8,286 bases of DNA from Bacillota bacterium (lineage in GTDB: Bacteria > Bacillota > Thermosediminibacteria > Thermosediminibacterales > Thermosediminibacteraceae): contig QGUT01000065.1 of assembly GCA_003242255.1 (NCBI GenBank), positions 1 to 8,286 on the forward strand, given 5' to 3'. Below, piece by piece: positions 1-6,480 of the stretch; within the stretch, counting starts at the first letter, position 1, and every line of letters starts with the position of its first letter. Under the pieces are notes generated by a model. It was not told the DNA's origin. It saw only the letters and a program-made list of their open reading frames with translations, and searched no databases. The position numbers were made by a program, and so were the translations under genes.

Positions 1-690
1 CATTTGAACTCCTTGCTTGCCTTCGAGCACTGCATCGGCGATCTTTTCGGTGATCAATTTAACAGCTCTAATGGCGTCGTCGTTGCCAGGAATTACGTAA
101 TCTATTTCGTCAGGATCGCAGTTAGTATCTACTATTGCTATGATTGGAATGTTTAACTTCCTAGCCTCTGAAACGGCTATCTTTTCTTTCCTCGGATCTA
201 CTACGAAGAGCGCATCCGGCAGGGATGCCATGTTCTTGATGCCGCCTAAATATTTCTCCAGGCGCTCTTTTTCTTTCTTAAGGTTCAGCACCTCTTTTTT
301 CGGAAGTACCTCAAAAAGCCCTTCTTCTTCCATGCGCTCCAGTTCCTTTAGACGCTCTATGCGCTTTTTAATGGTTTTAAAATTGGTCAGCATTCCGCCC
401 AACCAGCGCTGGTTAACGTAAAACATCTCACAGCGCTTGGCTTCTTCCTGAATCGACTCTTGGGCCTGCTTTTTCGTGCCCACAAAAAGAATTTTTCCGC
501 CTTCCGCAGCCAGATTCTTTACATATTCGTAAGCCTCGTCCAATTTTTTGACAGTCTTCTGCAGATCGATGATGTAGATGCCGTTTCTCTCGGTAAAGAT
601 GTACTCCTTCATTTTGGGGTTCCATCTTCTGGTCTGGTGACCAAAATGGACCCCGGCTTCCAGCAATTGCTTCATTGAAACTACTGACAT
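1..690 (-). CDS. rpsB: 30S ribosomal protein S2 (partial, C-terminus beyond the left edge)
   Basis: Ribosomal protein S2 of the small subunit, which docks late in 30S assembly near S1 and the mRNA exit side. Reading leftward from the ATG at 690-688, 230 codons stay open to the window edge. The family signature GVHFGHQTRRWNPKM begins at about residue 13, YVNQRWLGGMLTNF lies near residue 90, and the late block DTNCDPDEIDYVIPGNDDAIRA is at about residues 187-208. Bacterial S2 is usually about 230-260 residues, so only the last few to some twenty residues are missing. The start is fixed by an AGGAGGT Shine-Dalgarno at the usual distance and by the family N-terminus. It is the first gene after its own promoter and folded leader; in most Firmicutes tsf, pyrH and frr follow, which would lie outside the window to the left. 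Nothing looks damaged. Confidence 0.97.
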   Translation of the reverse strand, partial: MSVVSMKQLLEAGVHFGHQTRRWNPKMKEYIFTERNGIYIIDLQKTVKKLDEAYEYVKNLAAEGGKILFVGTKKQAQESIQEEAKRCEMFYVNQRWLGGMLTNFKTIKKRIERLKELERMEEEGLFEVLPKKEVLNLKKEKERLEKYLGGIKNMASLPDALFVVDPRKEKIAVSEARKLNIPIIAIVDTNCDPDEIDYVIPGNDDAIRAVKLITEKIADAVLEGKQGVQM

Positions 691-718
691 TCTTTTTACC
701 TCCTTTGGTTTTTTCCTC

Positions 719-775
719 CGCTGGAATCATCTTTCAACGAGACCGTCTGGCACCCTCGTCGAAATATTTCCAGCG
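719..775 (-). promoter_or_regulatory. Structured 5' leader of rpsB, candidate autoregulatory element
   Basis: The transcript between the promoter and rpsB can fold into a long hairpin. An outer stem of 8 perfect base pairs (719-726 with 768-775) and an inner stem of 7 pairs with one G-U (735-741 with 755-761) are separated by an internal loop. A short GCC/GGT pairing is possible at the tip. No U-run follows, so it is not a terminator. The structure ends right next to a GGAGG at 715-719, and the real rpsB Shine-Dalgarno lies about 20 bases further on. Many ribosomal protein operons are controlled by their product binding such leaders; that S2 binds here is inference. The pairing itself is read directly from the sequence. 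Confidence 0.5.
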
Positions 776-792
776 TGTGAATTACCGGTGAT

Positions 793-821
793 AGTATATC
801 ATAAAAAAAAACCTTATGCAA
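793..821 (-). promoter_or_regulatory. Sigma-A-type promoter of rpsB
   Basis: On the minus strand there is TTGCAT (821-816), a 17-base spacer (815-799) and TATACT (798-793), close to the vegetative consensus with ideal spacing. Transcription would start near 786, giving an untranslated leader of roughly 95 bases that holds the hairpin at 719-775. The spacer contains a run of nine T. It lies immediately after the stop codon of the activase gene. Confidence 0.75.
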
Positions 822-833
822 TACAATTTTCCG

Positions 834-1802
834 CTATACGGCTACGTCCTGCGACCACCTTCCGCATCGGTCTCCCCATCGTGCCATCAATTTGTCACCC
901 TGGTAAATTTGCACTACCTCGCACAAGTTAGGACATCCACCGCATTCAAAAGTTTCAGCTCTATGCTCTTTAAAAGCTGCCTCAAAGCCGTAAAAATTGG
1001 TCTTTTTTTGTCTGTTTTGCGATATGGCCTTCTTTGCAAGGATCGCAGCGCCTAGAGCCCCCATCACGTCGTAATGCTCGGGCACCAGGACTTCCATACC
1101 TAGCTCTTCTTCAAAAGCCTTCTTTATTCCGGAATTGGCTGCAACACCACCTTGAAAAACTACCGGCGGCTTAATTTCTTTCCCCTTCGCCACGTTGGCC
1201 AGGTAGTTTCTGACAAGCGCCTGGCACAGCCCTTTTAGGATATCTTCCACTTTGTACCCCAGTTGTTGTTTGTGGATCATGTCCGATTCGGCAAAAACTG
1301 CGCAGCGCCCAGCAATCCGGGTGGGATTTTTCGACTTTAAGGCTATTTCGCCGAATAATTCTATGGGTATTCCGAGCCTTTGGGCCTGCCGGTCGAGAAA
1401 AGAACCGGTTCCGGCGGCGCATACGGTGTTCATTGCAAAATCCACAACTACTCCGTCGCGCAGTATTATTATTTTCGAATCCTGCCCCCCAATTTCTAAA
1501 ATAGTCTGGACTTCGGGAATTTGAGAAAGACTCGCCACAGCATGAGCTGTGATTTCATTTTTTACCACGTCCGCTCCTACTATGACCGACGCCAATTTTC
1601 TACCGCTGCCGGTGGTGCCCACTCCCTTTATTTCTATGTCCGAATCCAAATCTTCTCTGAGCATTTTCAAACCATTTTTTATGGTTTCTATAGGCCTTCC
1701 TGCGGTTCGCAGGTAAATTTTTTTAATGACTTTTCCGTATCTGTCTATCAACGCAAAATTTGTGCTGACAGAACCCAAGTCAATTCCAAGATAGCACTCC
1801 AA
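834..1802 (-). CDS. BcrA/BadF/HgdC-type CoA dehydratase activase (ATPase) with cysteine-rich tail
   Basis: An ASKHA-fold ATPase of the family that uses ATP and a 4Fe-4S cluster to push one low-potential electron into 2-hydroxyacyl-CoA dehydratases or benzoyl-CoA reductases. Visible motifs are GIDLGSVST (6-14, phosphate loop), GVGTTGSGR (60-68), EIGGQDSK (103-110), NTVCAAGTGSFLDRQA (125-140), AGRCAVFAESDMIH (164-177) and FQGGVAAN (216-223). C128 and C167 match the two cysteines per subunit that bridge the cluster in the HgdC dimer (C127 and C166 there). After residue 265 there is an extension with CGGCPNLC (287-294) and RCGRW (312-316), absent from plain HgdC but like the cysteine block in the large fused activase/DUF2229 proteins. 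The start is a TTG, 9 bases after AAGGAGG, and overlaps the end of the preceding gene by 23 bases, so translation is probably coupled. The physiological substrate cannot be told. Confidence 0.92.
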   Translation of the reverse strand: MECYLGIDLGSVSTNFALIDRYGKVIKKIYLRTAGRPIETIKNGLKMLREDLDSDIEIKGVGTTGSGRKLASVIVGADVVKNEITAHAVASLSQIPEVQTILEIGGQDSKIIILRDGVVVDFAMNTVCAAGTGSFLDRQAQRLGIPIELFGEIALKSKNPTRIAGRCAVFAESDMIHKQQLGYKVEDILKGLCQALVRNYLANVAKGKEIKPPVVFQGGVAANSGIKKAFEEELGMEVLVPEHYDVMGALGAAILAKKAISQNRQKKTNFYGFEAAFKEHRAETFECGGCPNLCEVVQIYQGDKLMARWGDRCGRWSQDVAV

Positions 1803-2886
1803 GCTCTTTTTCCTCCTTTCTTTCGCGGATCAAGTCGACAAAGGCCTCCAAGCGGGTCCTCAATCCCGTTTCAGCCGAATGTTCGTCTAGGACCAGGGTC
1901 ATCACCGGTATCGAATGGATCTTGCTGACCTTAGGAAGGACGCTTTTTGCGACGATTTCCGGCATGCAGGTGAGCGGGAGAAGATGAATTACCCCGTCCA
2001 CCCCCTGATTCGCGTAAGATACGATCTGCGCTACCGACTCCCTGCCGTGCCCTCCTACAAAACACGGAATATAAGGTTCCGCAAGTTTGGCGAGCAATTC
2101 CGGTTCTTTTGACTTCATAAATGAAGGTAAGAGATTTTCCCTAACCCATTGGCTTATGGATATGCTTCGATCAACTACAACTCCCAATTCGCCTAATTGC
2201 TTTTCTATATTGAAATTTACAAAGGGCTCTAAAAGAGTATAAATCTCACCCACCAGACCCACTTTGAGCAAATTTTTCTCACTAGCTTTTTTTATGGACG
2301 AAATTTCTTTGACAATTTGCTGCCTTGCAGCCCCTAACTCCTGTTCGGTTCTCGCTTCCGTTATTAAATTTAATGCCCTTTTATACACGCTATCGGTTTT
2401 TCCTTTTTCCATTTCTACCGCTCTCAGGCGATTTGCCAATTTGTCCAGCCTATCCGCCATTAGGAGCTTTTTCCAGGCTAATTTCCCAGCCACATAAATT
2501 TCTTTAAAGCTCCTATTGCTAGTTATGTGCTTAAATTTTTTTATCAAATCCCATACATGGCCCTGCGGGGGCTCCAACACGACCATTTCAAAGCGATAAC
2601 CTAAATCTTTCAAGATTTCCCTTTGAACCTCCGCATAATAGCCGAAGCGGCAGGGGCCTATTCCTCCCGCCATCACGATAGTATCGGCTCCCATCTCCAG
2701 GGCTTCTATGAAATTACCGAGGGTAACTTTAAACGGGAGGCAGGCGAATTCGGGCGAGTATTTGCACCCTAATTCCAATGTTCTTTTGCTGGAAAGGGGT
2801 GGGACCACCACTTCGACGCCTAGGCTTTCAAAAAAACTTTTAAGAGGTATGTATAGGTTTCCCATGTGCGGAAAAGTAACTTTCAA
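1780..2886 (-). CDS. DUF2229 / HgdA-HgdB-like acyl-CoA dehydratase-related protein (second subunit)
   Basis: A 368-residue protein of the 2-hydroxyacyl-CoA dehydratase-related (DUF2229) family, which in clostridia is often the C-terminal part of a very large activase fusion. It starts MKVTFPHMGN, then has C41 and C49 in CKYSPEFACLPFK, C79 in GGIGPCRFGYY, C275 in YIPCFVGGHGRE, C307 in LLPLTCMPEI, and the closing motif DEHSAETGLRTRLEAFVDLI (334-353). Several of these cysteines are placed to hold a 4Fe-4S cluster; that is inference from the family. The start codon is TTG inside a TTGA overlap with the preceding stop, 9 bases after AGGAGG. It sits between a shorter homologue and the activase, so the three probably act as one complex. 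No substrate can be assigned, and no CoA-transferase or acyl-CoA dehydrogenase lies in the window to help. Confidence 0.88.
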   Translation of the reverse strand: MKVTFPHMGNLYIPLKSFFESLGVEVVVPPLSSKRTLELGCKYSPEFACLPFKVTLGNFIEALEMGADTIVMAGGIGPCRFGYYAEVQREILKDLGYRFEMVVLEPPQGHVWDLIKKFKHITSNRSFKEIYVAGKLAWKKLLMADRLDKLANRLRAVEMEKGKTDSVYKRALNLITEARTEQELGAARQQIVKEISSIKKASEKNLLKVGLVGEIYTLLEPFVNFNIEKQLGELGVVVDRSISISQWVRENLLPSFMKSKEPELLAKLAEPYIPCFVGGHGRESVAQIVSYANQGVDGVIHLLPLTCMPEIVAKSVLPKVSKIHSIPVMTLVLDEHSAETGLRTRLEAFVDLIRERKEEKELGVLSWN

Positions 2887-3866
2887 CGCCGACTTCCTCC
2901 TTCAATCAAATCCAGGAAAGCTTCCAACCTAGTGTTGAACCCCTCTTCCCCGGAATGTTCGTCGATGTTGATTCTGATAAAAGGAACCGGCCGACTACGG
3001 GCGATTTTTCGCTCCAAAAGTTCTCCTACGATCGAATCGGGTCCGCAGCCGAACGAAGCTAGGTGGATTATCCCGTCGATGGGTTGGCCACCATCCATGT
3101 AATAGTATGCGCTTCCGATTAAGTTTTTCCCCAGGGTCCAGAATAGTTTCTTATTAAGATACCTCGATCCTGCCGATAAGTTTTGAGTAGGGATGATTTC
3201 AGGCGTTATGACTTTGACTCCATATCTTTGTAATTTTCCAATGATGTTCATACTTATGTAATTGTCGTATATATTGTACGGATGCCCCAGCAGAAGAACT
3301 TTTAAAGCACTTTCGCCGTAGTTTTGATTTTTTGATTGGTAATCTTCGAAAAAGCTTTTTTGTCCCGAATCCAAGGGTAGCCGTTCCTCAATTATTTGTG
3401 ACTTTTTGTAGGAATTTAATTTTTTCAAGGCCGTCCTGAAAGCTCTTGCAGTGAGTTTTTCGGTATGGCCGAGTTTAGTCCCAATAGATTTTGCGTGTTC
3501 GTAGAAGCCCCTTTTGTTTTTATATATTGAAAGATCAGAGTCTATAATCGGAGGTAGATCCGGTATACTGCTTTTTATCATATCCGGTAAACCTAAAAAT
3601 TTGGGGCAAATGAACTCTTTTGGTTCGATGCTGATTATCCTGGGGATATAAAGCGCATCTACTTTATCTTTTAGATCCACTACGTGCCCGTGAAAAACTT
3701 TTACGGGCAAGCAAGCGTCGTCCACCGCCAGCTCCAAGCCATCTTTTAATATTTTTTTATTGGTGGGGTTTGATAAAATCACTTGGTGGCCTAAAGCTTC
3801 AAAAAAAGTTTTCCAGAACGGGTAGTAGAGATAGTAAAATAATGCTCTCGGAATACCTATCCTCAT
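2883..3866 (-). CDS. DUF2229 / HgdA-HgdB-like acyl-CoA dehydratase-related protein (first subunit)
   Basis: A 327-residue protein beginning MRIGIPRALFYYLYYPFWKT, the typical N-terminus of DUF2229 proteins. It shares the C-terminal signature of the next gene (DEHSGEEGFNTRLEAFLDLI, 302-321), so the two are paralogues. Cysteines are fewer: C52 in DDACLPVKVFHGH, C87 in FICPKFLG and C274 in SFGCGPDSIVGE. The ATG at 3866-3864 follows an AAGGGAT ribosome binding site. The stop overlaps the TTG start of the next gene. Residues 110-190 are Lys/Ser rich and poorly conserved in appearance, perhaps a lid or linker. By analogy with HgdA/HgdB two such subunits would form the cluster-carrying dehydratase-like partner of the activase; this is inference and a non-dehydratase electron-transfer or cofactor-maturation role is possible. 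Confidence 0.87.
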   Translation of the reverse strand: MRIGIPRALFYYLYYPFWKTFFEALGHQVILSNPTNKKILKDGLELAVDDACLPVKVFHGHVVDLKDKVDALYIPRIISIEPKEFICPKFLGLPDMIKSSIPDLPPIIDSDLSIYKNKRGFYEHAKSIGTKLGHTEKLTARAFRTALKKLNSYKKSQIIEERLPLDSGQKSFFEDYQSKNQNYGESALKVLLLGHPYNIYDNYISMNIIGKLQRYGVKVITPEIIPTQNLSAGSRYLNKKLFWTLGKNLIGSAYYYMDGGQPIDGIIHLASFGCGPDSIVGELLERKIARSRPVPFIRINIDEHSGEEGFNTRLEAFLDLIEGGSRR

Positions 3867-3920
3867 TTTGATCCCTTCTTAAACTTTTATATTATTTTCT
3901 CTAATATTTTTCCCCGAATT

Positions 3921-3948
3921 TGTATATTAATAACAGTAATTCCAATAA
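3921..3948 (-). promoter_or_regulatory. Possible promoter of the activase operon
   Basis: The minus strand shows TTATTG (3948-3943), 16 bases, then TATACA (3926-3921) in the AT-rich gap upstream of the operon. The match is moderate and the surroundings are AT-rich, so chance similarity is possible. A promoter is expected here because a terminator ends the spoVA operon just upstream. Confidence 0.35.
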
Positions 3949-3959
3949 AAGGGATAAGT

Positions 3960-3992
3960 ACAAAGAAATAAAAGGCATTCGAAGTTGCCTTT
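3960..3992 (-). terminator. Rho-independent terminator of the spoVA operon
   Basis: On the minus strand a 7-base-pair stem AAAGGCA/TGCCTTT (3992-3986 with 3977-3971) closes an 8-base loop and runs into TTTTATTTCTTT. It lies 15 bases after the stop codon of the 131-residue membrane protein gene, so it would end the six-gene sporulation operon and separate it from the activase operon. Confidence 0.65.
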
Positions 3993-4007
3993 GAAAACAA
4001 ACAACTG

Positions 4008-4403
4008 TTATTTACCCATTTTAAAGATGTAGAGCACCAGAATCCTGGCTAAACCTACCTTTAAAAAGATGATAGGCCACGGCCTTTTATAGCTGGCCAG
4101 CGGATTTATGAACCGCCAGAAATCTATGGACTCGCCATTTTTCAAGCCTAGCCCTATCGAGATTAAGATCAATGGACAAAAATAAGGCACTAGGATATTG
4201 TTACCGAGGTAATTTACGGAACTGAATATGCCCCCAGATATGACTTCGGTAACTTGAGAATCAAAAACTATAGCCGCCAGTATATCGATGATGTTTGCAA
4301 TAAAGCCCACCAAAATGACCTTGAGGAAATACCTGGGATTTACGATTAAAGTCGTGAGGAAAATACCTATAAAATCCAGAAACATGTTGATATCCCATCT
4401 CAT
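4008..4403 (-). CDS. Unrecognised multi-pass membrane protein at the end of the spoVA operon
   Basis: A 131-residue hydrophobic protein that I do not recognise. Four probable membrane segments lie at about residues 8-22, 28-48, 68-88 and 109-127, with basic residues at R24, K28 and K106/R107 and a basic end (KMGK). A polar, aromatic loop with DFWRFINPLASYKRPWP joins the last two segments. Its ATG overlaps the spoVAE stop as ATGA and no good Shine-Dalgarno precedes it, so translation is probably coupled to SpoVAE; an internal ATG (residue 7) is a possible alternative start. It is the last gene before the operon terminator. It is not SpoVAA, SpoVAB or SpoVAF by any motif I can see. Expression in the forespore and association with the spore inner membrane are inferred from position only. 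Confidence 0.8.
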   Translation of the reverse strand: MRWDINMFLDFIGIFLTTLIVNPRYFLKVILVGFIANIIDILAAIVFDSQVTEVISGGIFSSVNYLGNNILVPYFCPLILISIGLGLKNGESIDFWRFINPLASYKRPWPIIFLKVGLARILVLYIFKMGK

Positions 4404-4756
4404 TTAGGTTTTGGATTAAAAATTAGAGACATTATATAACCGAAAACTATCGCCGCGGTTATCCCAGCTGCCGCCGATTTCAACCCGCCTGTCAGAATCC
4501 CCAATGCGCCGGATTTATTAACTTCCTCTATGACACCTTTTACCAGCGTGTGCCCAAAACCAGGCAGCGGAACTGTTGCCCCCGCGCCGGCAAGGTCAAC
4601 CAAGGGCTGATACAACCCTAACCCGCTCAATATTGCACCTAAAGTTACAAAAATCACTAGTACGTGGGCCGGGTTGAGGGGCGTAAAATCCATCAAGATT
4701 TGTCCCAAAGCACAAATAAGTCCGCCGACCAAAAAGGCCATTACGTAATCGAGCAT
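4400..4756 (-). CDS. spoVAE: Stage V sporulation protein AE (SpoVAE / SpoVAEb)
   Basis: Small inner-membrane component of the SpoVA channel that carries the calcium-dipicolinate complex into the forespore and releases it in germination. It is 118 residues, normal for the family. It opens MLDYVMAFLVGGLICALGQI with no N-terminal soluble extension, has a second membrane segment at about 31-52, then the family motif GAGATVPLPGFGHTLVKG (57-74), and a final segment at about 95-113. The resemblance to SpoVAC (MAFLVGGLIC, and GAGSIVPITGF against GAGATVPLPGF) fits the known homology of the two. The ATG follows GGGGGAAT, 19 bases after the spoVAD stop, and the stop overlaps the next start by 4 bases. 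There is no SpoVAEa gene in this window. Confidence 0.93.
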   Translation of the reverse strand: MLDYVMAFLVGGLICALGQILMDFTPLNPAHVLVIFVTLGAILSGLGLYQPLVDLAGAGATVPLPGFGHTLVKGVIEEVNKSGALGILTGGLKSAAAGITAAIVFGYIMSLIFNPKPK

Positions 4757-4775
4757 TTTAATTCCCCCGCTAACT

Positions 4776-5786
4776 CTATAGGTTTTCTATTGTAATGGCG
4801 TGGGCGATGCAAGGGATCGTCTCACCTTGCTGGACTACAGTAGAATTCATCAGAGCTCCCGTCGCTACTAAAAGAACCCTGTTGTATTTGCCTTTCTGCA
4901 TTTCATTCAAAATATATCCAAATGTAACAACGGCAGCGCAGGCACATCCGCTTCCGCCGGCGTGAACATCTTGCTCGGGGCTGTAGATCATGAGGCCGCA
5001 ATCGGTGTATTTGTTAGAAATATCTATTCCCCTTTGTAGCAACAATTTTTGGGCTATGTCTTTTCCCACGCTGGCCAAGTCTCCCGTTACTATTAAATCG
5101 TAATCTTCAGGAGTGAGCTTGGAATCCTCAAGATGCGTCACGATGGTGTCCACTGCAGCCGGTGCCATGGCGCTTCCCATGTCGTTCGGATCTGCGGCAC
5201 CCATATCTATCACTTTTCCCGTGGTTACGTAAGTTATCCTGGGATTTTGATTTTTGTTGGAAAGAACTGCAGCTCCAGCGCCGGTTACGGTGCGCTGCGC
5301 TGTGGGAGGGCGTTGATTTCCTAATTCGAGGGGAAATCTGAATTGCCTTTCGGCGGAACAGAAATGGCTGGAAGTGCCCACCACGATATGATCTGCGTAC
5401 CCTCCGTCGATGATCATCGCCCCTATTCCCAGACCTTCGGCTACAGTCGAACATGCCCCGAAAATTCCTAAAAAGGGAAACCCCAATTCTCTAGCGGCAA
5501 AGCTGGCTGAGATAATTTGATTTAGGAGGTCGCCTGCTATGAAATAATCAATTTTATCGCTGGGTATGCCGCTTTTTTTAATTGCCATTTCAACCGCTTC
5601 TTTTAACATTTTTTTTTCGGCTTTTTCCCAACTTTTTTCTTGAAACTTAAAATCGCTCAAAATCAGGTCAAAATATTCCCTCAAAGGCCCTTTCCCTTCT
5701 ACAGGACCTACAACGGTGGCAGTGCCTATTATCGAGGGAGGGTTTTGAAACTTAACCGTCTGAGCACCTAGTTTTTTTATAGCCAT
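4776..5786 (-). CDS. spoVAD: Stage V sporulation protein AD (SpoVAD), dipicolinate-binding
   Basis: The peripheral, thiolase-fold component of the SpoVA channel, which binds dipicolinic acid at the spore inner membrane. At 336 residues it has the usual length. Conserved blocks include GDLLNQ (85-90), FGACSTVAEGLGIGAM (109-124, with C112 at the place of a thiolase active-site cysteine), GTSSHFCSAERQFRFP (137-152), TGAGAAVLS (168-176), the long central segment GAADPNDMGSAMAPAA (196-211), TGDLASVGKD (234-243) and DVHAGGSGCACAA (273-285). Having the thiolase fold does not imply thiolase activity; SpoVAD is regarded as a binding protein. The ATG follows an ideal GAGGAGG, and only 10 bases separate it from spoVAC, so the two are cotranscribed under the forespore promoter at 6675-6704. 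Confidence 0.97.
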   Translation of the reverse strand: MAIKKLGAQTVKFQNPPSIIGTATVVGPVEGKGPLREYFDLILSDFKFQEKSWEKAEKKMLKEAVEMAIKKSGIPSDKIDYFIAGDLLNQIISASFAARELGFPFLGIFGACSTVAEGLGIGAMIIDGGYADHIVVGTSSHFCSAERQFRFPLELGNQRPPTAQRTVTGAGAAVLSNKNQNPRITYVTTGKVIDMGAADPNDMGSAMAPAAVDTIVTHLEDSKLTPEDYDLIVTGDLASVGKDIAQKLLLQRGIDISNKYTDCGLMIYSPEQDVHAGGSGCACAAVVTFGYILNEMQKGKYNRVLLVATGALMNSTVVQQGETIPCIAHAITIENL

Positions 5787-5796
5787 TTTTTCCTCC

Positions 5797-6249
5797 TCAT
5801 AATTTTAGAAAGTAGTAGATCAATCCGATTAAGGCTGAAGTGGTAATTCCATAGACGAGAACAGGACCTGCCACCACGAACATTTTTGCGGCCACGCCAA
5901 ATACATAGCCTTCGCTTTTGAATTCCATTGCAGGCGCTACTATCGAATTGGCAAAACCGGTGATCGGCACTATCGAGCCGGCCCCCGCTCTTTTCCCGAT
6001 CTGGTCGTAAACACCCAGACCGGTGAGAAAAGACCCGAGAAATACTAAGGTAGCTGATGTAGCACTGGGTGCCTCTTTTTCGATATCCAGACCTATCGAT
6101 ACATAAAAATTCAATATAAATTGCCCCAGCAAACAGATTAATCCGCCGACCAAAAAGGCCATTATTATATTTTTCAAATACGGAGGTTTTGGTTTTAAAC
6201 TGTTGACTAATTGAAGATATTCTTTCTGCCCTTGAGTAATTTTAGACAT
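5797..6249 (-). CDS. spoVAC: Stage V sporulation protein AC (SpoVAC), mechanosensitive channel subunit
   Basis: Inner-membrane subunit of the dipicolinate channel; in Bacillus subtilis SpoVAC behaves as a mechanosensitive channel during germination. The protein has 150 residues: a basic soluble N-terminus (1-26), hydrophobic segments at about 28-50, 63-85 and 113-149 (the last probably two helices), and the family motif GKRAGAGSIVPITGFANSIV (85-104) with the following PAMEFKSEG. The ATG follows AAGGAGA, 18 bases after the dodecin stop. The 23 bases encoding MAFLVGG here (6142-6164) are identical to those in spoVAE (4721-4743). SpoVAA and SpoVAB are absent upstream, as is usual in clostridia. 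Confidence 0.96.
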   Translation of the reverse strand: MSKITQGQKEYLQLVNSLKPKPPYLKNIIMAFLVGGLICLLGQFILNFYVSIGLDIEKEAPSATSATLVFLGSFLTGLGVYDQIGKRAGAGSIVPITGFANSIVAPAMEFKSEGYVFGVAAKMFVVAGPVLVYGITTSALIGLIYYFLKL

Positions 6250-6267
6250 ATTGCTTCTCCTTATTAT

Positions 6268-6480
6268 TTAGGCTTCGCTACTGCCTTCAACTTTAAAGGC
6301 AATAGCCACATTGGCTTTGTATTCAACGATTTTTCCATCCCGAACTTTGGCTGTTTGGTTCCTAACTTCCACACCGCTGATGTTTCTTATAGTCTTGCTG
6401 GCATCCCGAACTGCGTTTTCAACTGCTTCCTGCCAGCTGTTTTTAGATTCTCCAACTAGTTCAATGACTTTTACCGTCAT
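6268..6480 (-). CDS. Dodecin-family protein lacking the flavin-stacking tryptophan
   Basis: A 70-residue dodecin (PF07311 type): small proteins that form hollow dodecamers storing or buffering flavin, and in some cases binding CoA. Recognisable parts are VKVIELVGESKNSW (3-16), the helix QEAVENAVRDASKTIRNISG and the strand pair ending DGKIVEYKANVAIAFKVE (48-65). Aligned without gaps to halobacterial dodecin as I remember it, flavin-stacking W36 is G36 here and Q55 is K55, so classical flavin binding is doubtful. Two ATGs occur in tandem; the second (6480-6478) is chosen because it lies 7 bases from the GGAGG and gives the usual family N-terminus, the first adding one Met. The gene overlaps or abuts the stop of the 58-residue gene and is followed by spoVAC, so it should be made in the forespore. 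A role in spores is inference. Confidence 0.9.
   Translation of the reverse strand: MTVKVIELVGESKNSWQEAVENAVRDASKTIRNISGVEVRNQTAKVRDGKIVEYKANVAIAFKVEGSSEA

Noticed and set aside
140..421. Open frame on the plus strand, Ser/Phe-rich, opposite rpsB
   Set aside because: It is the antisense shadow of the S2 gene, with low-complexity composition and no ribosome site of its own.
803..811. Run of nine T on the minus strand as terminator of the activase operon
   Set aside because: No stable GC-rich stem precedes it; it lies in the spacer of the rpsB promoter.
1521..1928. 135-codon open frame on the plus strand
   Set aside because: It lies across the activase and DUF2229 genes on the opposite strand, resembles no family and has no supporting signals.
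3867..4007. Small gene or RNA in the gap between the spoVA and activase operons
   Set aside because: The 141 bases hold only a terminator and a weak promoter; no coding frame with a ribosome site and no further structure was seen.
5128..5454. 108-codon minus-strand frame, Arg/Ser/His-rich
   Set aside because: It is a +1 shadow inside spoVAD, whose reading is certain from conserved motifs.
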